NCBI RefSeq assembly: GCF_033878955.1
Contig: NZ_CP138858.1
Span: 868,001-932,000, forward strand
From: Coraliomargarita algicola
Lineage (GTDB): Bacteria; Verrucomicrobiota; Verrucomicrobiia; Opitutales; Coraliomargaritaceae
Direction of reading: 5' to 3'
Length of the DNA: 64,000 nt
Numbering within the stretch: the stretch's first letter is position 1; the number at the start of each line of letters is the position of its first letter. Made by a program: the position numbers and the translations under genes. The notes beneath the pieces were generated by a model that did no database searches, had not been told where the DNA came from, and saw only the letters and a program-made list of their open reading frames with translations. This document shows positions 8,744-18,591 of this stretch, in pieces.

Positions 8744-9511
8744 CTAATCGGCATCTGATATCGCTGGAGAAAGCGTTCTTTTCATCTCCGAATTTTTTAA
8801 CACTAAGATTCGATAAGCTTTACGACTGCCTGGCTTCATATAAATAAGTGTCGTACTACTATCCTCTGGATTCACGACGAGACGCTGTTCATGCCGCACC
8901 TTCCATTGCCCGGCATCATCTTCAGCTCCAATTCGGACCAAAACGGTAAAATCTTCGGCAGGGCCAAGCTTCGCGTGTAAGCTTTGCCCGCGTTCAATTA
9001 ACAACTGTTGTTCGTTAAAGAGACAGGCAATTTTCGACTGAGTCAAATTATACACCTGCGATTGCCCCAGCGGCACGCGCTCCAACGAGTTATCAATCGG
9101 AAAAACATCATAGCTATAGCTTTTACCCTTAACGGGGAAAAAAAGTAACAGTGCGCGCTTCATTCCGACAGGGATCACAACCGAAGCGAGTAACTTACGT
9201 CGTTTTTCACCATTCGCCAGTGTGATTTCACGATAGAACTGCAAGGGGTTCGGTCCACGGTAGTGCAGTTCACTCGAAAGGCGTAGCTCATCCGCCATAA
9301 TGTCCACGGCCTCCCCCACTCCATCAGGACTGTATTCAATAATTGGCCGCGTATAACCACCACCGCGCGGATGCTCGCCCACACTCGCCATGGGGCCTCC
9401 CGGCCAAACGTATACTTGAAATGGAACATCCACAATCTCTTCTTCGCTGGACTGGGCCTTAGCGACAAAGTTTATCATAGAGAAACATAAGAGAATTCGA
9501 ATCAATTTCAT
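8744..9511 (-). CDS. Small secreted cassette partner protein, copy 2
   Basis: From the ATG at 9511 the product has 255 residues and a signal peptide (MKLIRILLCFSMINFVAKAQ). The frame is open further upstream to 9610, but that would run into the preceding gene and bury the leader, so 9511 is preferred. It shares GPNPLQFY (86-93) and VYNLTQ with the copies at 424 and 55879, and is the most divergent of the three, with an insertion before that motif and a longer C-terminus. It lies 37 nt downstream of the large prepilin-like protein and is presumably co-transcribed. I do not recognise a domain; the constant pairing suggests the two proteins work together at the cell surface. Confidence 0.75.
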   Translation of the reverse strand: MKLIRILLCFSMINFVAKAQSSEEEIVDVPFQVYVWPGGPMASVGEHPRGGGYTRPIIEYSPDGVGEAVDIMADELRLSSELHYRGPNPLQFYREITLANGEKRRKLLASVVIPVGMKRALLLFFPVKGKSYSYDVFPIDNSLERVPLGQSQVYNLTQSKIACLFNEQQLLIERGQSLHAKLGPAEDFTVLVRIGAEDDAGQWKVRHEQRLVVNPEDSSTTLIYMKPGSRKAYRILVLKNSEMKRTLSPAISDAD

Positions 9512-9548
9512 ATTCAGAGCTATGAATAGGGAATACAGAGGCATGAGC

Positions 9549-12500
9549 TTATTCAATCCAATGAAAATCGACAACGATGTATCGACGTCCAAATCGCTTA
9601 TTTTCGTCATTCGTCAAATCAGCGATTTGAGTATCTGCAGCATCGGCAAGATTAAAAAATTGCGGCAGTCGCTGAACAGTGGCTTCACCAAAGACTTCCG
9701 CCTGAACTGCCCCGCTGATTGGATCATTCACACGACCACACACACGTATCTTAAAAGTATCCGAGCGAACCGTTAAACCTGCACCTAGACGTGATAAAAG
9801 ATCCGCTTGCGTCAACCAGCCTGGAATATCCTCACTGCGCCATCCCACTTGCGCCTCCTGAATAAACCCAGAATCCGTCCGCACATCATCTACCGTGATC
9901 TCCTCAGTCGCTTGCTGCAGCGCACCATTGATTCTCGCATCCGCAACTGTAATTCCTAAATCAGCGGCCTCATCTGCTGTAATTTGATCGGCAGCCAATA
10001 AGGCAGCCGAGAGTGCACCTCGTACACGATAGGCATTCACGCCTCCATTCGGCATATCACTGGGCGCATCTTGATCTAACGAACGATTCACAAAGCGAGC
10101 CATCGAAGTAAATGGTCCACGCCGCTTGACTTCCTTTACGATCTGCCTCGCCAAATTCTTGATTTGCGGCGCAGTCAGCGTTCGATACCCCAAGTAAGCT
10201 TCCGGACTCTCCACATCATGGATGGATGGTTTAAATGGATCACCGCTCAGGTCATTGATACGCACATAAGGCGAACCCGTTTCCTGAGTCCCATTCAAAC
10301 TCTCACCATAAAACGCAGCCAGCAAAGCTCGCCATGCATTCTCCGAAGTTGAGTTAACATTGAAGGCACCCTCTAACAAAAATTCAGCAGCAACATTTCC
10401 AGCGGACATCGTAGCTGTGGCCGTCGAATCCAGCGCAACGAATCTCTGGTTCGCTGGTGTTCGACTATTCGGAGTGGGCAAACTGGAGAAAAAGTAACCA
10501 TCCCACAGTGCTTGATTGAGTAAATAAGAATAATCATAATGCCGACCTACATAGTTATACCAATACTCAGTAATCGGATATTCGGTCCAATCAAGATCGA
10601 CACGGTCTAGTGGAATCATTGAATCTGCCAGACTACTACCAACCGCATAGGCAGGTATCAAATTATCAATACGCGACCACTGCATACGTTGCCGTGAAAT
10701 ATCATTATCAATGCTGCCGTCTTCATTCGCGTCCACCGCAGTCACTCCAGAATAATATAGGGGCGCGTGCATCAATTGACCAATGCTACGCAATTCATCC
10801 CGTGCCGGTGGGGACTCATATAGAACCGCTTGCTTCGGATATATGGTATTCGTGCTAAAGCCTACACTCGCCGCGCTCCCGCTGGAAGGGACACCGGTTG
10901 TAAATTCTAAGCCATCATTCAAGATGTTATTTTGAAAGCTCGGATTATTAATTTGAGAATTCTTAAAATCAGCAAACCCAGTATCATGAAAGGAAAGTGG
11001 GATTGGTCCCTGCATCCTGCCCCGTGGATTGAATTGCGACAACCACCGCACAGTAGGATCCTCAGCAATTTCAACAAAGTTTCTCAATATTTTAAAGCCG
11101 ACACTACCATTCAAATCAGGGTAACCAAGTATATCACTCGACGAGCTCATAATCGTAGGGGCACCGTTCACAAACTGTCCTCCCATTCCGAAAAATTCGC
11201 TCAACACCTCCGAATCGCTACCAGATGTCTTCACTAATTGCACGCTCTGCGAGGCAGTCCGAAGCGCCGAAACTTTGAATTTCGGCGCCACAAACGGATC
11301 GATACTAGACAGGTCCCAACCAGTATCGATGTAATAACTCGAGGTGAGCCTAAATCCTGGCTCCAGTTCGTTATCACCTTCTGCAGCTCGATACAAACGT
11401 CCTTCAGGCCCACTACTGATAAACGCATCAATAGGATGGTTACCAGACGGAGCACTAAATGTAATTGCTTCGCCCGCCTCCAAACGCAGGTCGGCAATCG
11501 TAAAGCTCAATCCAGGCATGTCATTCAGCTGACTGCTCCTGTCCGTATTTATCAAATAAAAGATTTCATCCCCATCTTTTCTCTCATCCTTTTCACTATT
11601 AGATACGGAGGTGAAGCTGCCATCCCCATCCAAATCAAGGTAAAGACTCCAATTGCCAAAAACAATATCATGGTAGGAGTAGTGACTTGGATCAAACGGG
11701 CTGGAACGCCCGAAATCGACACGATAATTGCTCACTTCCAGAGCTTTATCATAAGGGTTCCATAAAGTGACTGATGGCATCACATCGAGTAAGACTTTTC
11801 GATCAGGCGCCGCACCATAACGTGGAAGCACGTAAAGTTGTGCCTGTGTCACCACTGGGAAAAAACCTGCTTGCTCATCGGTTGTAGCCCGAACGGGCAA
11901 ATCACCTGCGGCACTCAAGCTCGTATCCACCCATGATTGAAGCTGCGTCCAAAGCGGACCTCCGGGATCATTCAGCGAAGAAACACTCGGATCGTCGAGC
12001 GGATCAAACATTTGCCCTGCTGGCATTTCCGAATGATCGAACAGAGCAAGTGTCAAATCTGTCTTAAGCCCGCCATCAACAGTATTTGAAAGCACGCCAA
12101 ACGAACTCGGGGTCAAATCATGAGCCAAAGAATCAAACGTACTGGCATTCGCAACTGAAAGACTCTTCAACTGCTCCAGGCTGACAGCCTTTTTCCGCAG
12201 CACCGCTTGCTCCGCAATCAACGACATCCATTCCAAGCCCTCCATTTGAGTAATATCAAGCATCTGAGCAGAAATCAATGGCATGCTCGCGTCCGTATCT
12301 GCTTGATTGATTTTCGCCTTTCCCCCTTCGTCACTTACCCAATACGCATAAGCATCTTCACCATTGAATGTCCGCAGTGGCACCTCGACCACTCCCGCTT
12401 GAAGAAACTGCACAACTTCCGTCAGAGTCGATGCCGACAGGTCCAAATCATAGTCAATAAAAGCAGCATCACTCGGCGCGAGTCCTTCGTTACCACTGAC

Positions 12501-12851
12501 CAACCAAGAAAGTAAGCTCCCATTCGTCGCGTCCCAAACTCCAGTCCAATACGCTTGCTCCCCACTATCGAACACTGGAGTCGCGACATCTACATCCATT
12601 ATCAAGGCGTTCCCACTAATCCGTTGGTCCGGACCAGTCAATCGCTGCAATTCACCCATGGCAACCTGCAGCCCTAGCATCGCGTTGGCTTGTGCCTGTA
12701 AGCGCTTTGCTGAGCTCACACTATTTGAAACCTCAACTTGAACTAGCGTGGTGATCGAAATTAGCAGCAGCACCACAAAGGCCATCAAGCTCAAAGCCAG
12801 AATCAGCGCAAAACCACCCCTGCGGCCTAAATACTTCGACTTTGATTGCAT
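9549..12851 (-). CDS. Large prepilin-like cassette protein (Verru_Chthon cassette A-like), copy 2
   Basis: An intact 1100-residue protein. It begins with a short basic leader and GRRGGFALILALSL, a type IV prepilin-like signal with one hydrophobic helix (about residues 13-36), then ALQVAMGELQRL-type sequence and GPDQR (about 80-84), which I recall as typical of Verru_Chthon cassette protein A. The rest is a large exported domain with no recognised catalytic motif; its C-terminus has SDTFKIRVCG and FGRRYIVVDFHWIE. Copies 1 and 3 end the same way. The helix would anchor it in the inner membrane or in a pseudopilus. Downstream is its small secreted partner. An operator palindrome sits 112 nt upstream. 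Confidence 0.75.
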   Translation of the reverse strand: MQSKSKYLGRRGGFALILALSLMAFVVLLLISITTLVQVEVSNSVSSAKRLQAQANAMLGLQVAMGELQRLTGPDQRISGNALIMDVDVATPVFDSGEQAYWTGVWDATNGSLLSWLVSGNEGLAPSDAAFIDYDLDLSASTLTEVVQFLQAGVVEVPLRTFNGEDAYAYWVSDEGGKAKINQADTDASMPLISAQMLDITQMEGLEWMSLIAEQAVLRKKAVSLEQLKSLSVANASTFDSLAHDLTPSSFGVLSNTVDGGLKTDLTLALFDHSEMPAGQMFDPLDDPSVSSLNDPGGPLWTQLQSWVDTSLSAAGDLPVRATTDEQAGFFPVVTQAQLYVLPRYGAAPDRKVLLDVMPSVTLWNPYDKALEVSNYRVDFGRSSPFDPSHYSYHDIVFGNWSLYLDLDGDGSFTSVSNSEKDERKDGDEIFYLINTDRSSQLNDMPGLSFTIADLRLEAGEAITFSAPSGNHPIDAFISSGPEGRLYRAAEGDNELEPGFRLTSSYYIDTGWDLSSIDPFVAPKFKVSALRTASQSVQLVKTSGSDSEVLSEFFGMGGQFVNGAPTIMSSSSDILGYPDLNGSVGFKILRNFVEIAEDPTVRWLSQFNPRGRMQGPIPLSFHDTGFADFKNSQINNPSFQNNILNDGLEFTTGVPSSGSAASVGFSTNTIYPKQAVLYESPPARDELRSIGQLMHAPLYYSGVTAVDANEDGSIDNDISRQRMQWSRIDNLIPAYAVGSSLADSMIPLDRVDLDWTEYPITEYWYNYVGRHYDYSYLLNQALWDGYFFSSLPTPNSRTPANQRFVALDSTATATMSAGNVAAEFLLEGAFNVNSTSENAWRALLAAFYGESLNGTQETGSPYVRINDLSGDPFKPSIHDVESPEAYLGYRTLTAPQIKNLARQIVKEVKRRGPFTSMARFVNRSLDQDAPSDMPNGGVNAYRVRGALSAALLAADQITADEAADLGITVADARINGALQQATEEITVDDVRTDSGFIQEAQVGWRSEDIPGWLTQADLLSRLGAGLTVRSDTFKIRVCGRVNDPISGAVQAEVFGEATVQRLPQFFNLADAADTQIADLTNDENKRFGRRYIVVDFHWIE

Positions 12852-12962
12852 TAATAAGAATAGACGTTGGCGATAAATCTAATCAACTTATGAGTGGCTG
12901 AGGAAAAGTCACTCGAATCACGGTGGGGTAAGCTGATTTCGACAAAGGATTTTACGATACTG

Positions 12963-12976
12963 CTACCATATGATAT
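12963..12976. promoter_or_regulatory. Operator-like palindrome (CTACCATATGATAT)
   Basis: Matches CTATCATATGATAG at 12 of 14 positions, with the CATATGATA core intact. It lies in the 243-nt divergent region between cassette copy 2 (start 12851) and the esterase (start 13095), so either or both could be controlled by it. Confidence 0.6.
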
Positions 12977-12999
12977 TATCAAGCTAAAAATCCCTTATC

Positions 13000-13056
13000 C
13001 CAGCGATATGAACCTCCGCCAATCGCTGGTGATTGCTTAGCCCACCCAGCGATTGG
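13000..13056. repeat. Inverted repeat CCAATCGCTGG / CCAGCGATTGG plus a third half-site
   Basis: An exact 11-bp inverted repeat has arms at 13019-13029 and 13046-13056, separated by 16 nt, and a further CCAGCGAT copy at 13000-13007. It lies between divergent genes, 38 nt before the ATG of the esterase, so a terminator role is unlikely. It is a candidate operator or a leader-RNA hairpin. Confidence 0.65.
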
Positions 13057-13094
13057 TTACGAACAAATACACTAATATTTAAATCAACTTCAAT

Positions 13095-13964
13095 ATGCCA
13101 CGACCATTAATCACATGCGCTTACCTGTGTCTAATCTCGATCGCTCACATAGGGTTTGCGCTCTCCTCCGGCCCCCAGCCAGACCAAACTCGAGTCTATA
13201 AAACAATCGGCGAAAAAGACTTCGAGCTACATATTTTTTATCCGAAAGGTCATCAACCTGCCGAGGCCCGGGCAGCGATTGTCTTCTTTCACGGGGGTGC
13301 CTGGAATAGCGGCGATCCGAACCGTTTCTACCCTCAGTGTCAGTATTTGGCGGAACGAGGCATGGTTGCAATCTCAGCGAAATATCGATTGCGTGGTAGC
13401 GACGGAACGAGCCCTGCTGAATGCGTCACCGACGCAAAATCTGCCATCCGCTGGGTTCGCAGTCACGCCAGTGCACTTGGAGTCGACCCAAACCGCATTG
13501 CAGCTGGTGGGGGTTCGGCAGGCGGGCAAATGGCCGCAGCCACCGCCACAGCTACCGGATTCAATGATCCGAGCGACGACCTGAGCATCGACTGCCGACC
13601 CAACGCACTCGTGCTGTTCAATCCAGTCATCGACAACGGACCGGGGCCCAATGCATTCGCACACAATCGAGTCGTCAAATACTGGAAAGACTTTTCTCCC
13701 CTGCACAACATCTCGGAAAACACCCCCCCGACGATCATTCTCGTCGGATCCGAAGATGGCGCAAGTAAGCCTGCAGCATGCGAAGCATTTCAGCAACGGA
13801 TGCAGGAAAATGGTCGCCGCTGTGACTTACTCATCTACGAAGGGCAAACGCACGGATTCTATTTTAAAAAGCCCAAATACCGGCCCATCACCAAGGAAGT
13901 GATGGCACAATTTCTTCTCTCAATCGGATTCATCGAAAACCGCGACAATGCGATGCCCCAATAA
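13095..13964 (+). CDS. Secreted alpha/beta-hydrolase esterase
   Basis: A 289-residue protein with an N-terminal signal peptide (about 1-24). It has the oxyanion motif HGGAW (66-70), nucleophile elbow GGGSAGG (138-144, Ser141), a likely acid in GSEDG (Asp221) and His253 in GQTHGF. This fits the BD-FAE/acetylxylan-esterase-like group, which removes acyl groups from polysaccharides. It is a single-domain enzyme, unlike the larger esterase at 3067. It is transcribed divergently from cassette copy 2, and the shared upstream region carries an operator palindrome and a separate inverted repeat. Confidence 0.85.
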   Translation: MPRPLITCAYLCLISIAHIGFALSSGPQPDQTRVYKTIGEKDFELHIFYPKGHQPAEARAAIVFFHGGAWNSGDPNRFYPQCQYLAERGMVAISAKYRLRGSDGTSPAECVTDAKSAIRWVRSHASALGVDPNRIAAGGGSAGGQMAAATATATGFNDPSDDLSIDCRPNALVLFNPVIDNGPGPNAFAHNRVVKYWKDFSPLHNISENTPPTIILVGSEDGASKPAACEAFQQRMQENGRRCDLLIYEGQTHGFYFKKPKYRPITKEVMAQFLLSIGFIENRDNAMPQ

Positions 13965-14009
13965 CTCCTCAACACATTCAAAAACAAAAATAGGATGCCG
14001 CAGCATACT

Positions 14010-15389
14010 TTATGCTTCAAAATCCGGCGATGGGAGGTCGCGTTCCATTTCATCGATTCGATAGCCAAACCCAGAACCTGTAAGCGTAGACAAATCAATT
14101 TGACCATCACGGCGAGCATACAAGCCCGGATGGACGGCAGCTTCCGGTAAGGATGCATCTGGATAAAACTGAGGCGCATTCGACTCCAGCCCCATGATCG
14201 TGCCTGCGTGTGCAGCCAATTGCGCATGTGGGATCATCGCCAGCATCGGGTTCGTTAGATCCTGTACCATCAAGGTCATGCCGTGCGCCTTCGCCCAACA
14301 CAATGACAGTAATGCGCCCGTTTGCGTCTTACAGGTTTTAAGGGCTACATTGTTCCATCCGAGCTGACGCCCAAGCCGAACCATACGCCAATCGTGGGCA
14401 CTCTCGTCCATGAACAGTGGCTTGCGTGCTGCGATCGAATGCACATCGATCGGGTGCTCTTCCAGTTCATATGGAAAGGGCTGCTCGACATAAAGTAACA
14501 TCCCATACACACGTGGCGCATCGACTCGTAGCTTGTCCAGCATTGCATTCACATATGCCGCATCCGGAGCCGTGCAATTATAATCCGCACAGAGCCAGCG
14601 CACTCCCAGTTCCATACCTAAGTGTCCAATCGCGACTAAACGTTGAAAGTCCCACTCCGCGTCATGTCCACGCAACTTCACTTTTAAACATGTCAACTGA
14701 TCACGCAGAATCCAATCACGCAGTAAAACTGGATAGGCATCGTCTGGCTCACTTCCAGTTAACTCAGCAGCATCAATGGGGTCAGTTCCGCCCACTGAGT
14801 GCCATGCGGGCATTCGTGCGGCTGGATGAACTAAAAAATCGGCGGGGTACAATCCGGCAAAGGAAACACCTTTGGCATCGGGTTCCAAGTAGTGCGATAG
14901 ATCCTGACTTAAGTGCTCTTGGTCTAAGCAATCGTAAACGCCGACCTCGTGCAAATTCCCATAGGCATCATAGAGTGCGATATCAAATGCCGAGGCACAC
15001 ACGAGGGCCGCTAACTGTGGTAATTGCTGTTCGCTCTCACGCTCGTCATTGAACGCGGCCCGCAATTCAGGCAAACGCGTTTCAATAAACTCATAGCCCA
15101 TCTCGAAAGGATGCCCCACTAGATCGGACTCACTCCATGCTTGAGCGACCTGACAAGTAAACGCTTGCAGCGCGGACTCACGCGCCGCAAAGGAAATCGC
15201 CCCCGGCCACACCCACTGCACACTCAGGGGCGTCTCCCCCCAACCTTGCGCTGTCTTTTTCGTTACAGGGTCCTCAACTGTCAATGCCACTCGCGCACAA
15301 ACCACCTCAGACATCGTCTCCTTGCCAAACTGATACGGCGTGCGCGTTTTAACAGGTAGGAAATAAACTTGTATCTTAGTAATTTGCAT
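14010..15389 (-). CDS. Enolase-superfamily (mandelate racemase/dehydratase-like) protein
   Basis: A 459-residue protein with the enolase-superfamily plan: an N-terminal capping domain, then a barrel with KVK (Lys236 and Lys238), the metal ligands Asp269 (ADYN), Glu302 (VEQPF) and Glu329 (MDES), and Lys351 (ALKTCKTQTG) at the end of a later strand. Family members abstract a proton next to a carboxylate; many are sugar-acid dehydratases. The two-lysine arrangement recalls the muconate-cycloisomerase or OSBS/epimerase branch rather than the classic acid-sugar dehydratases, so the reaction is uncertain. It is the last gene of a seven-gene minus-strand run, 17 nt after the FAD oxidoreductase, which ties it to glycan breakdown. 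Confidence 0.8.
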   Translation of the reverse strand: MQITKIQVYFLPVKTRTPYQFGKETMSEVVCARVALTVEDPVTKKTAQGWGETPLSVQWVWPGAISFAARESALQAFTCQVAQAWSESDLVGHPFEMGYEFIETRLPELRAAFNDERESEQQLPQLAALVCASAFDIALYDAYGNLHEVGVYDCLDQEHLSQDLSHYLEPDAKGVSFAGLYPADFLVHPAARMPAWHSVGGTDPIDAAELTGSEPDDAYPVLLRDWILRDQLTCLKVKLRGHDAEWDFQRLVAIGHLGMELGVRWLCADYNCTAPDAAYVNAMLDKLRVDAPRVYGMLLYVEQPFPYELEEHPIDVHSIAARKPLFMDESAHDWRMVRLGRQLGWNNVALKTCKTQTGALLSLCWAKAHGMTLMVQDLTNPMLAMIPHAQLAAHAGTIMGLESNAPQFYPDASLPEAAVHPGLYARRDGQIDLSTLTGSGFGYRIDEMERDLPSPDFEA

Positions 15390-15406
15390 AACAGTACGGC
15401 TTTGAA

Positions 15407-17164
15407 TCAGGAGACATCCCAGGCAAAGACTTTAACGCTATCATGCCCCCAAGTTTCATCAATGATCAGGCGAATTGCCTTCGTCTCAACATCCAAACTA
15501 AGTCGAACCAAACGCTGAAAACTATCGGTCTCACAGGCGACTTCCTGCCACTCACTCGACTCGTTTTCCGCCATGATACGAAAGCCCCGAACTAGTGTCG
15601 GCTCAGGCTTAATATCCCAGCCATCTCTGGGATACCACAAAGGCATGTTCGCCCATTTGCGTTTAAGGTTACTGTCAAAAACGATACGTGCTTGCGACAA
15701 CTGCTGCGGCGATTCGAAACGATACTCAACCCATGCCCCCTTCGCTGCGATCCATGCATTCACCTCCCCCCGATCTTCATACTCGCGATCATGGCCATTG
15801 CGTAACAGCTCCGCATCCCCTGAGGACGCCAGAAGACTTGCGGAGCGTGAAGGTTCGGGAATCGCACGCGCAAGCCCAGGTAACCAGCAGTCGTCGGCTT
15901 GTAAGCTCGCCTGTAGTTCTTCTATGTGTAGTTGCCCACATTCACGTGGCGTGCAAGCTTCCCGGATGCTCAACGAAGCCGCCGTTCCGATCGCTTGCCC
16001 TAAGAGCGCACAAGTGGCCATCACCCGCGTAGTGCACAGCGCAATGTGTGTCGCGCTGATATTGCGCCCTGCCATCATCAAATTCTCAACGTTCTTCGAA
16101 TATAAAGAACGAAATGGAATGCCATAAGGGCAATTTACTTTAAACCAATCATGAGAATATTCGCCTTTTCTCAAGGAGCCTTTGGAATCATGATCATCAA
16201 TGGGCCATCCACCATAAGCGACGATATCTTCGAATGCATTCGGCTGCTGCACATCACTCTGACGCAACATGTGATCCCCGACATAGCGTAAGCTCTCCCG
16301 CTTTCCGGGCAGAAATCCAAACCACTCCAAGGCTAGATTCTCAGCACCGTGCTCGCCTTGATTTTTATAGTGATCGATGAGTCCGAGTCCCAGATTCAGT
16401 AACTCCTCTTTGATCTCCTCAGAGTCGTGAATGGTATCGTCTTCACCACCCAACTCGACAAAGAAACCATTGGCCCCGCTGACCGGCTTCAGATTAATTT
16501 TTTCTACATGCTTCGGCGCTTCCTCATCATTATGGAAAGTATGAATCCATGTCGGCGGCATAAAGCGCTGCGGACTCCCCAGATCGCGCCAGACAAAAAT
16601 GAGGCTCATCCCCATCTTAGTTGAACTCGCGACATCGGGCGCCAGAGGCTCATCAAATTCAGCTGCCGCCTCACGACCATCACGCATTTCAGCGCCGGCA
16701 AAGGACGACAAAATGCTATCTCCGGAACAATCCGCAAAGACCTGAGCGGACACCTCAAACCATGTTTGGGTAGTCGATTGCCATGCTCTCAATGATTCCA
16801 GACGCCCTTCGCTGGCCTTGGCCTCGGTGCAGGAGCAATTCAAAAGTAGGGTTAGGTTTGGCTCAGCCTTCGCAATGCCATGCATCGCTAAATCCCACAT
16901 CTGCCAATTACCGCTGGGATTACGATAGAGCGTCTCCAGCATTATTTCTTCAATAATTCCCGTCTCACGCACACTGCGATCCCACGAGCCATATGCTCCC
17001 TGAACAGGCACTCGAATTTCACTGGATGCGTTGCCACCTAAAACGGGACGATCATGCACAAGCACAGTTTTTGTGCCGTGACGAGCCGCAGCCACCGCCG
17101 CACATAGTCCAGCCAGCCCTCCCCCGACGACGCAAAACTCTGCTTCAACTTGAATGGTTTTCAT
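15407..17164 (-). CDS. FAD-dependent oxidoreductase (FAD_oxidored family)
   Basis: A 585-residue protein with an N-terminal FAD-binding Rossmann motif, VVGGGLAGLCAA (about 12-23), the family segment LGGNASSEIR, and a later MMAGRNISATHIA segment near the second FAD contact. The last 150 residues look like a beta-rich, lectin- or F5/8-like extension. It has no signal peptide. Relatives are common in verrucomicrobial and planctomycete glycan loci but their substrates are mostly unknown; oxidation of a sugar or sugar derivative is a guess from context. The start lies 2 nt after the stop of the GH4 gene, so the two are probably translationally coupled. Confidence 0.82.
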   Translation of the reverse strand: MKTIQVEAEFCVVGGGLAGLCAAVAAARHGTKTVLVHDRPVLGGNASSEIRVPVQGAYGSWDRSVRETGIIEEIMLETLYRNPSGNWQMWDLAMHGIAKAEPNLTLLLNCSCTEAKASEGRLESLRAWQSTTQTWFEVSAQVFADCSGDSILSSFAGAEMRDGREAAAEFDEPLAPDVASSTKMGMSLIFVWRDLGSPQRFMPPTWIHTFHNDEEAPKHVEKINLKPVSGANGFFVELGGEDDTIHDSEEIKEELLNLGLGLIDHYKNQGEHGAENLALEWFGFLPGKRESLRYVGDHMLRQSDVQQPNAFEDIVAYGGWPIDDHDSKGSLRKGEYSHDWFKVNCPYGIPFRSLYSKNVENLMMAGRNISATHIALCTTRVMATCALLGQAIGTAASLSIREACTPRECGQLHIEELQASLQADDCWLPGLARAIPEPSRSASLLASSGDAELLRNGHDREYEDRGEVNAWIAAKGAWVEYRFESPQQLSQARIVFDSNLKRKWANMPLWYPRDGWDIKPEPTLVRGFRIMAENESSEWQEVACETDSFQRLVRLSLDVETKAIRLIIDETWGHDSVKVFAWDVS

Positions 17165-17166
17165 AT

Positions 17167-18567
17167 CTATAAATATTGAACAGCTTGCTGATACGTGGGG
17201 TGAATTTCATCCCCCGCCAATTTAAATAAACTTTGGTATAATTCACTGAGATCACGGCTGAAAGGACGAACCGGATAGGTCAATAAGGCACGTGCCAGCA
17301 TAACAGGATCTTCTAAGGCCAGAGCATTACCTAGCATAGTCTGGTGCGAGGCTAGCGCAGATGTCATCCCCATCGCCACATCAGGAATTTGTAGTGGCTG
17401 ATCATTCGCCGATGCGATTTTCTCTCCAATCAATACCTGCGAATATTCAACACACTGGTCGTCTCGTATGCCTGCGATGGCACCTTCATTCGGTCGCGAG
17501 GTGGCTAAGCGCATTTCGCGCACGCCTGCAATCGCGGCCATAATACGAACAAATATATTCTGATCCTGACGACGGAAAGTGCTGTCTTCTTTCCAATGAT
17601 TTTCCCAAAAATCGTCGTCCAATTCTCGGTCGAGATATTGCTGGAACTTATTATCCATGTTCTGACGCACCTTTCGATTGGATTGAATAGCTGCCTCCAC
17701 CTCGGCAACGGTTCGATTCGGGTTATGCTTCCTACAATTCACTAGAGCATCGTCATACATCAGATGAGCCAAGCCATCTCCTTCCGATGAGAAAACCATC
17801 ACTCCATACTTCCGCCATAACTTCACTAAGGTGGTCACACTGTTAGTGATATTGTCTCGCGCAAATGAATCCCACCATGGTTGCAGCTCGCACATCTTCC
17901 AATTATCATCGATATGACGATTCAGTGCTTCCAAAATGGGCTCCCCCTGCCACTGTCCATCAATGATATAACTCAGGTGATTCACTCCCGCACAATCCAC
18001 CACCAAATCTTCCGCCTCCTGGTCTTCACCAAAGATACGTGAGATGTCCGACAAGTGGTTAGTAAACCCCGCACAGACACCAAGGCAGCGAATCTTCGTA
18101 TGATTATTCACCATCGCAGAGAGCACTGCGATCGGATTTACGAAATTGATCAACCAAGCGTTCGGGCACTGGACTTCCATACGCCGCGCAAGATTCATCA
18201 GCACAGGAGCAATTTTCACCGCCGAAACCGCACCATTGGGCGAAATGTTATCCGAACTGATAAAGCCACGATCAAAAGACTCATGATGCCCCAACATGTA
18301 GGACTTGGGAGCACTCGCGGGTAGAATCACTCCAACCATATCAGCCCCCAACAATGCCTCGTCCAGCGAGTTGCCCCAACGAATCTGGCAATTTGCTCGC
18401 GCTCTCTCTGGCGTCTTCAACAGCATGCGCCCCATCGCCTCCGCGCGTGTCAGGTCTAAATCATAGAGAAAAACCTCTCCATTATCGAGCACTCCAACAT
18501 CCGCCATCGCAGCTCGTATGACTCCGAATAAGCGCAATGCTCCTCCACCAAAAAAACAAACTTTCAT
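17167..18567 (-). CDS. Glycoside hydrolase family 4 protein
   Basis: A 466-residue protein with the GH4 layout: N-terminal NAD-binding strand and loop (VCFFGGGALR), INFVNP (140-145), Cys165 in CAGFTNH and His197 in GVNHLSY as the metal-binding pair. GH4 enzymes use NAD and a divalent metal to cleave glycosides by a redox-elimination route, usually in the cytoplasm on mono- or disaccharides, some phosphorylated and some uronic acids. The sequence around the Cys (CAGF, not CHG) does not let me assign alpha-glucosidase, galactosidase or galacturonidase. It sits 24 nt after the mutarotase-like gene and 2 nt before an FAD oxidoreductase. Confidence 0.85.
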   Translation of the reverse strand: MKVCFFGGGALRLFGVIRAAMADVGVLDNGEVFLYDLDLTRAEAMGRMLLKTPERARANCQIRWGNSLDEALLGADMVGVILPASAPKSYMLGHHESFDRGFISSDNISPNGAVSAVKIAPVLMNLARRMEVQCPNAWLINFVNPIAVLSAMVNNHTKIRCLGVCAGFTNHLSDISRIFGEDQEAEDLVVDCAGVNHLSYIIDGQWQGEPILEALNRHIDDNWKMCELQPWWDSFARDNITNSVTTLVKLWRKYGVMVFSSEGDGLAHLMYDDALVNCRKHNPNRTVAEVEAAIQSNRKVRQNMDNKFQQYLDRELDDDFWENHWKEDSTFRRQDQNIFVRIMAAIAGVREMRLATSRPNEGAIAGIRDDQCVEYSQVLIGEKIASANDQPLQIPDVAMGMTSALASHQTMLGNALALEDPVMLARALLTYPVRPFSRDLSELYQSLFKLAGDEIHPTYQQAVQYL

Positions 18568-18591
18568 AATATTCTATTGTTAAATTTTATT

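Noticed and set aside
14417..15052. 211-aa plus-strand frame opposite the enolase-superfamily gene
   Set aside because: No domain, and low-complexity His/Arg/Pro-rich composition typical of antisense frames.
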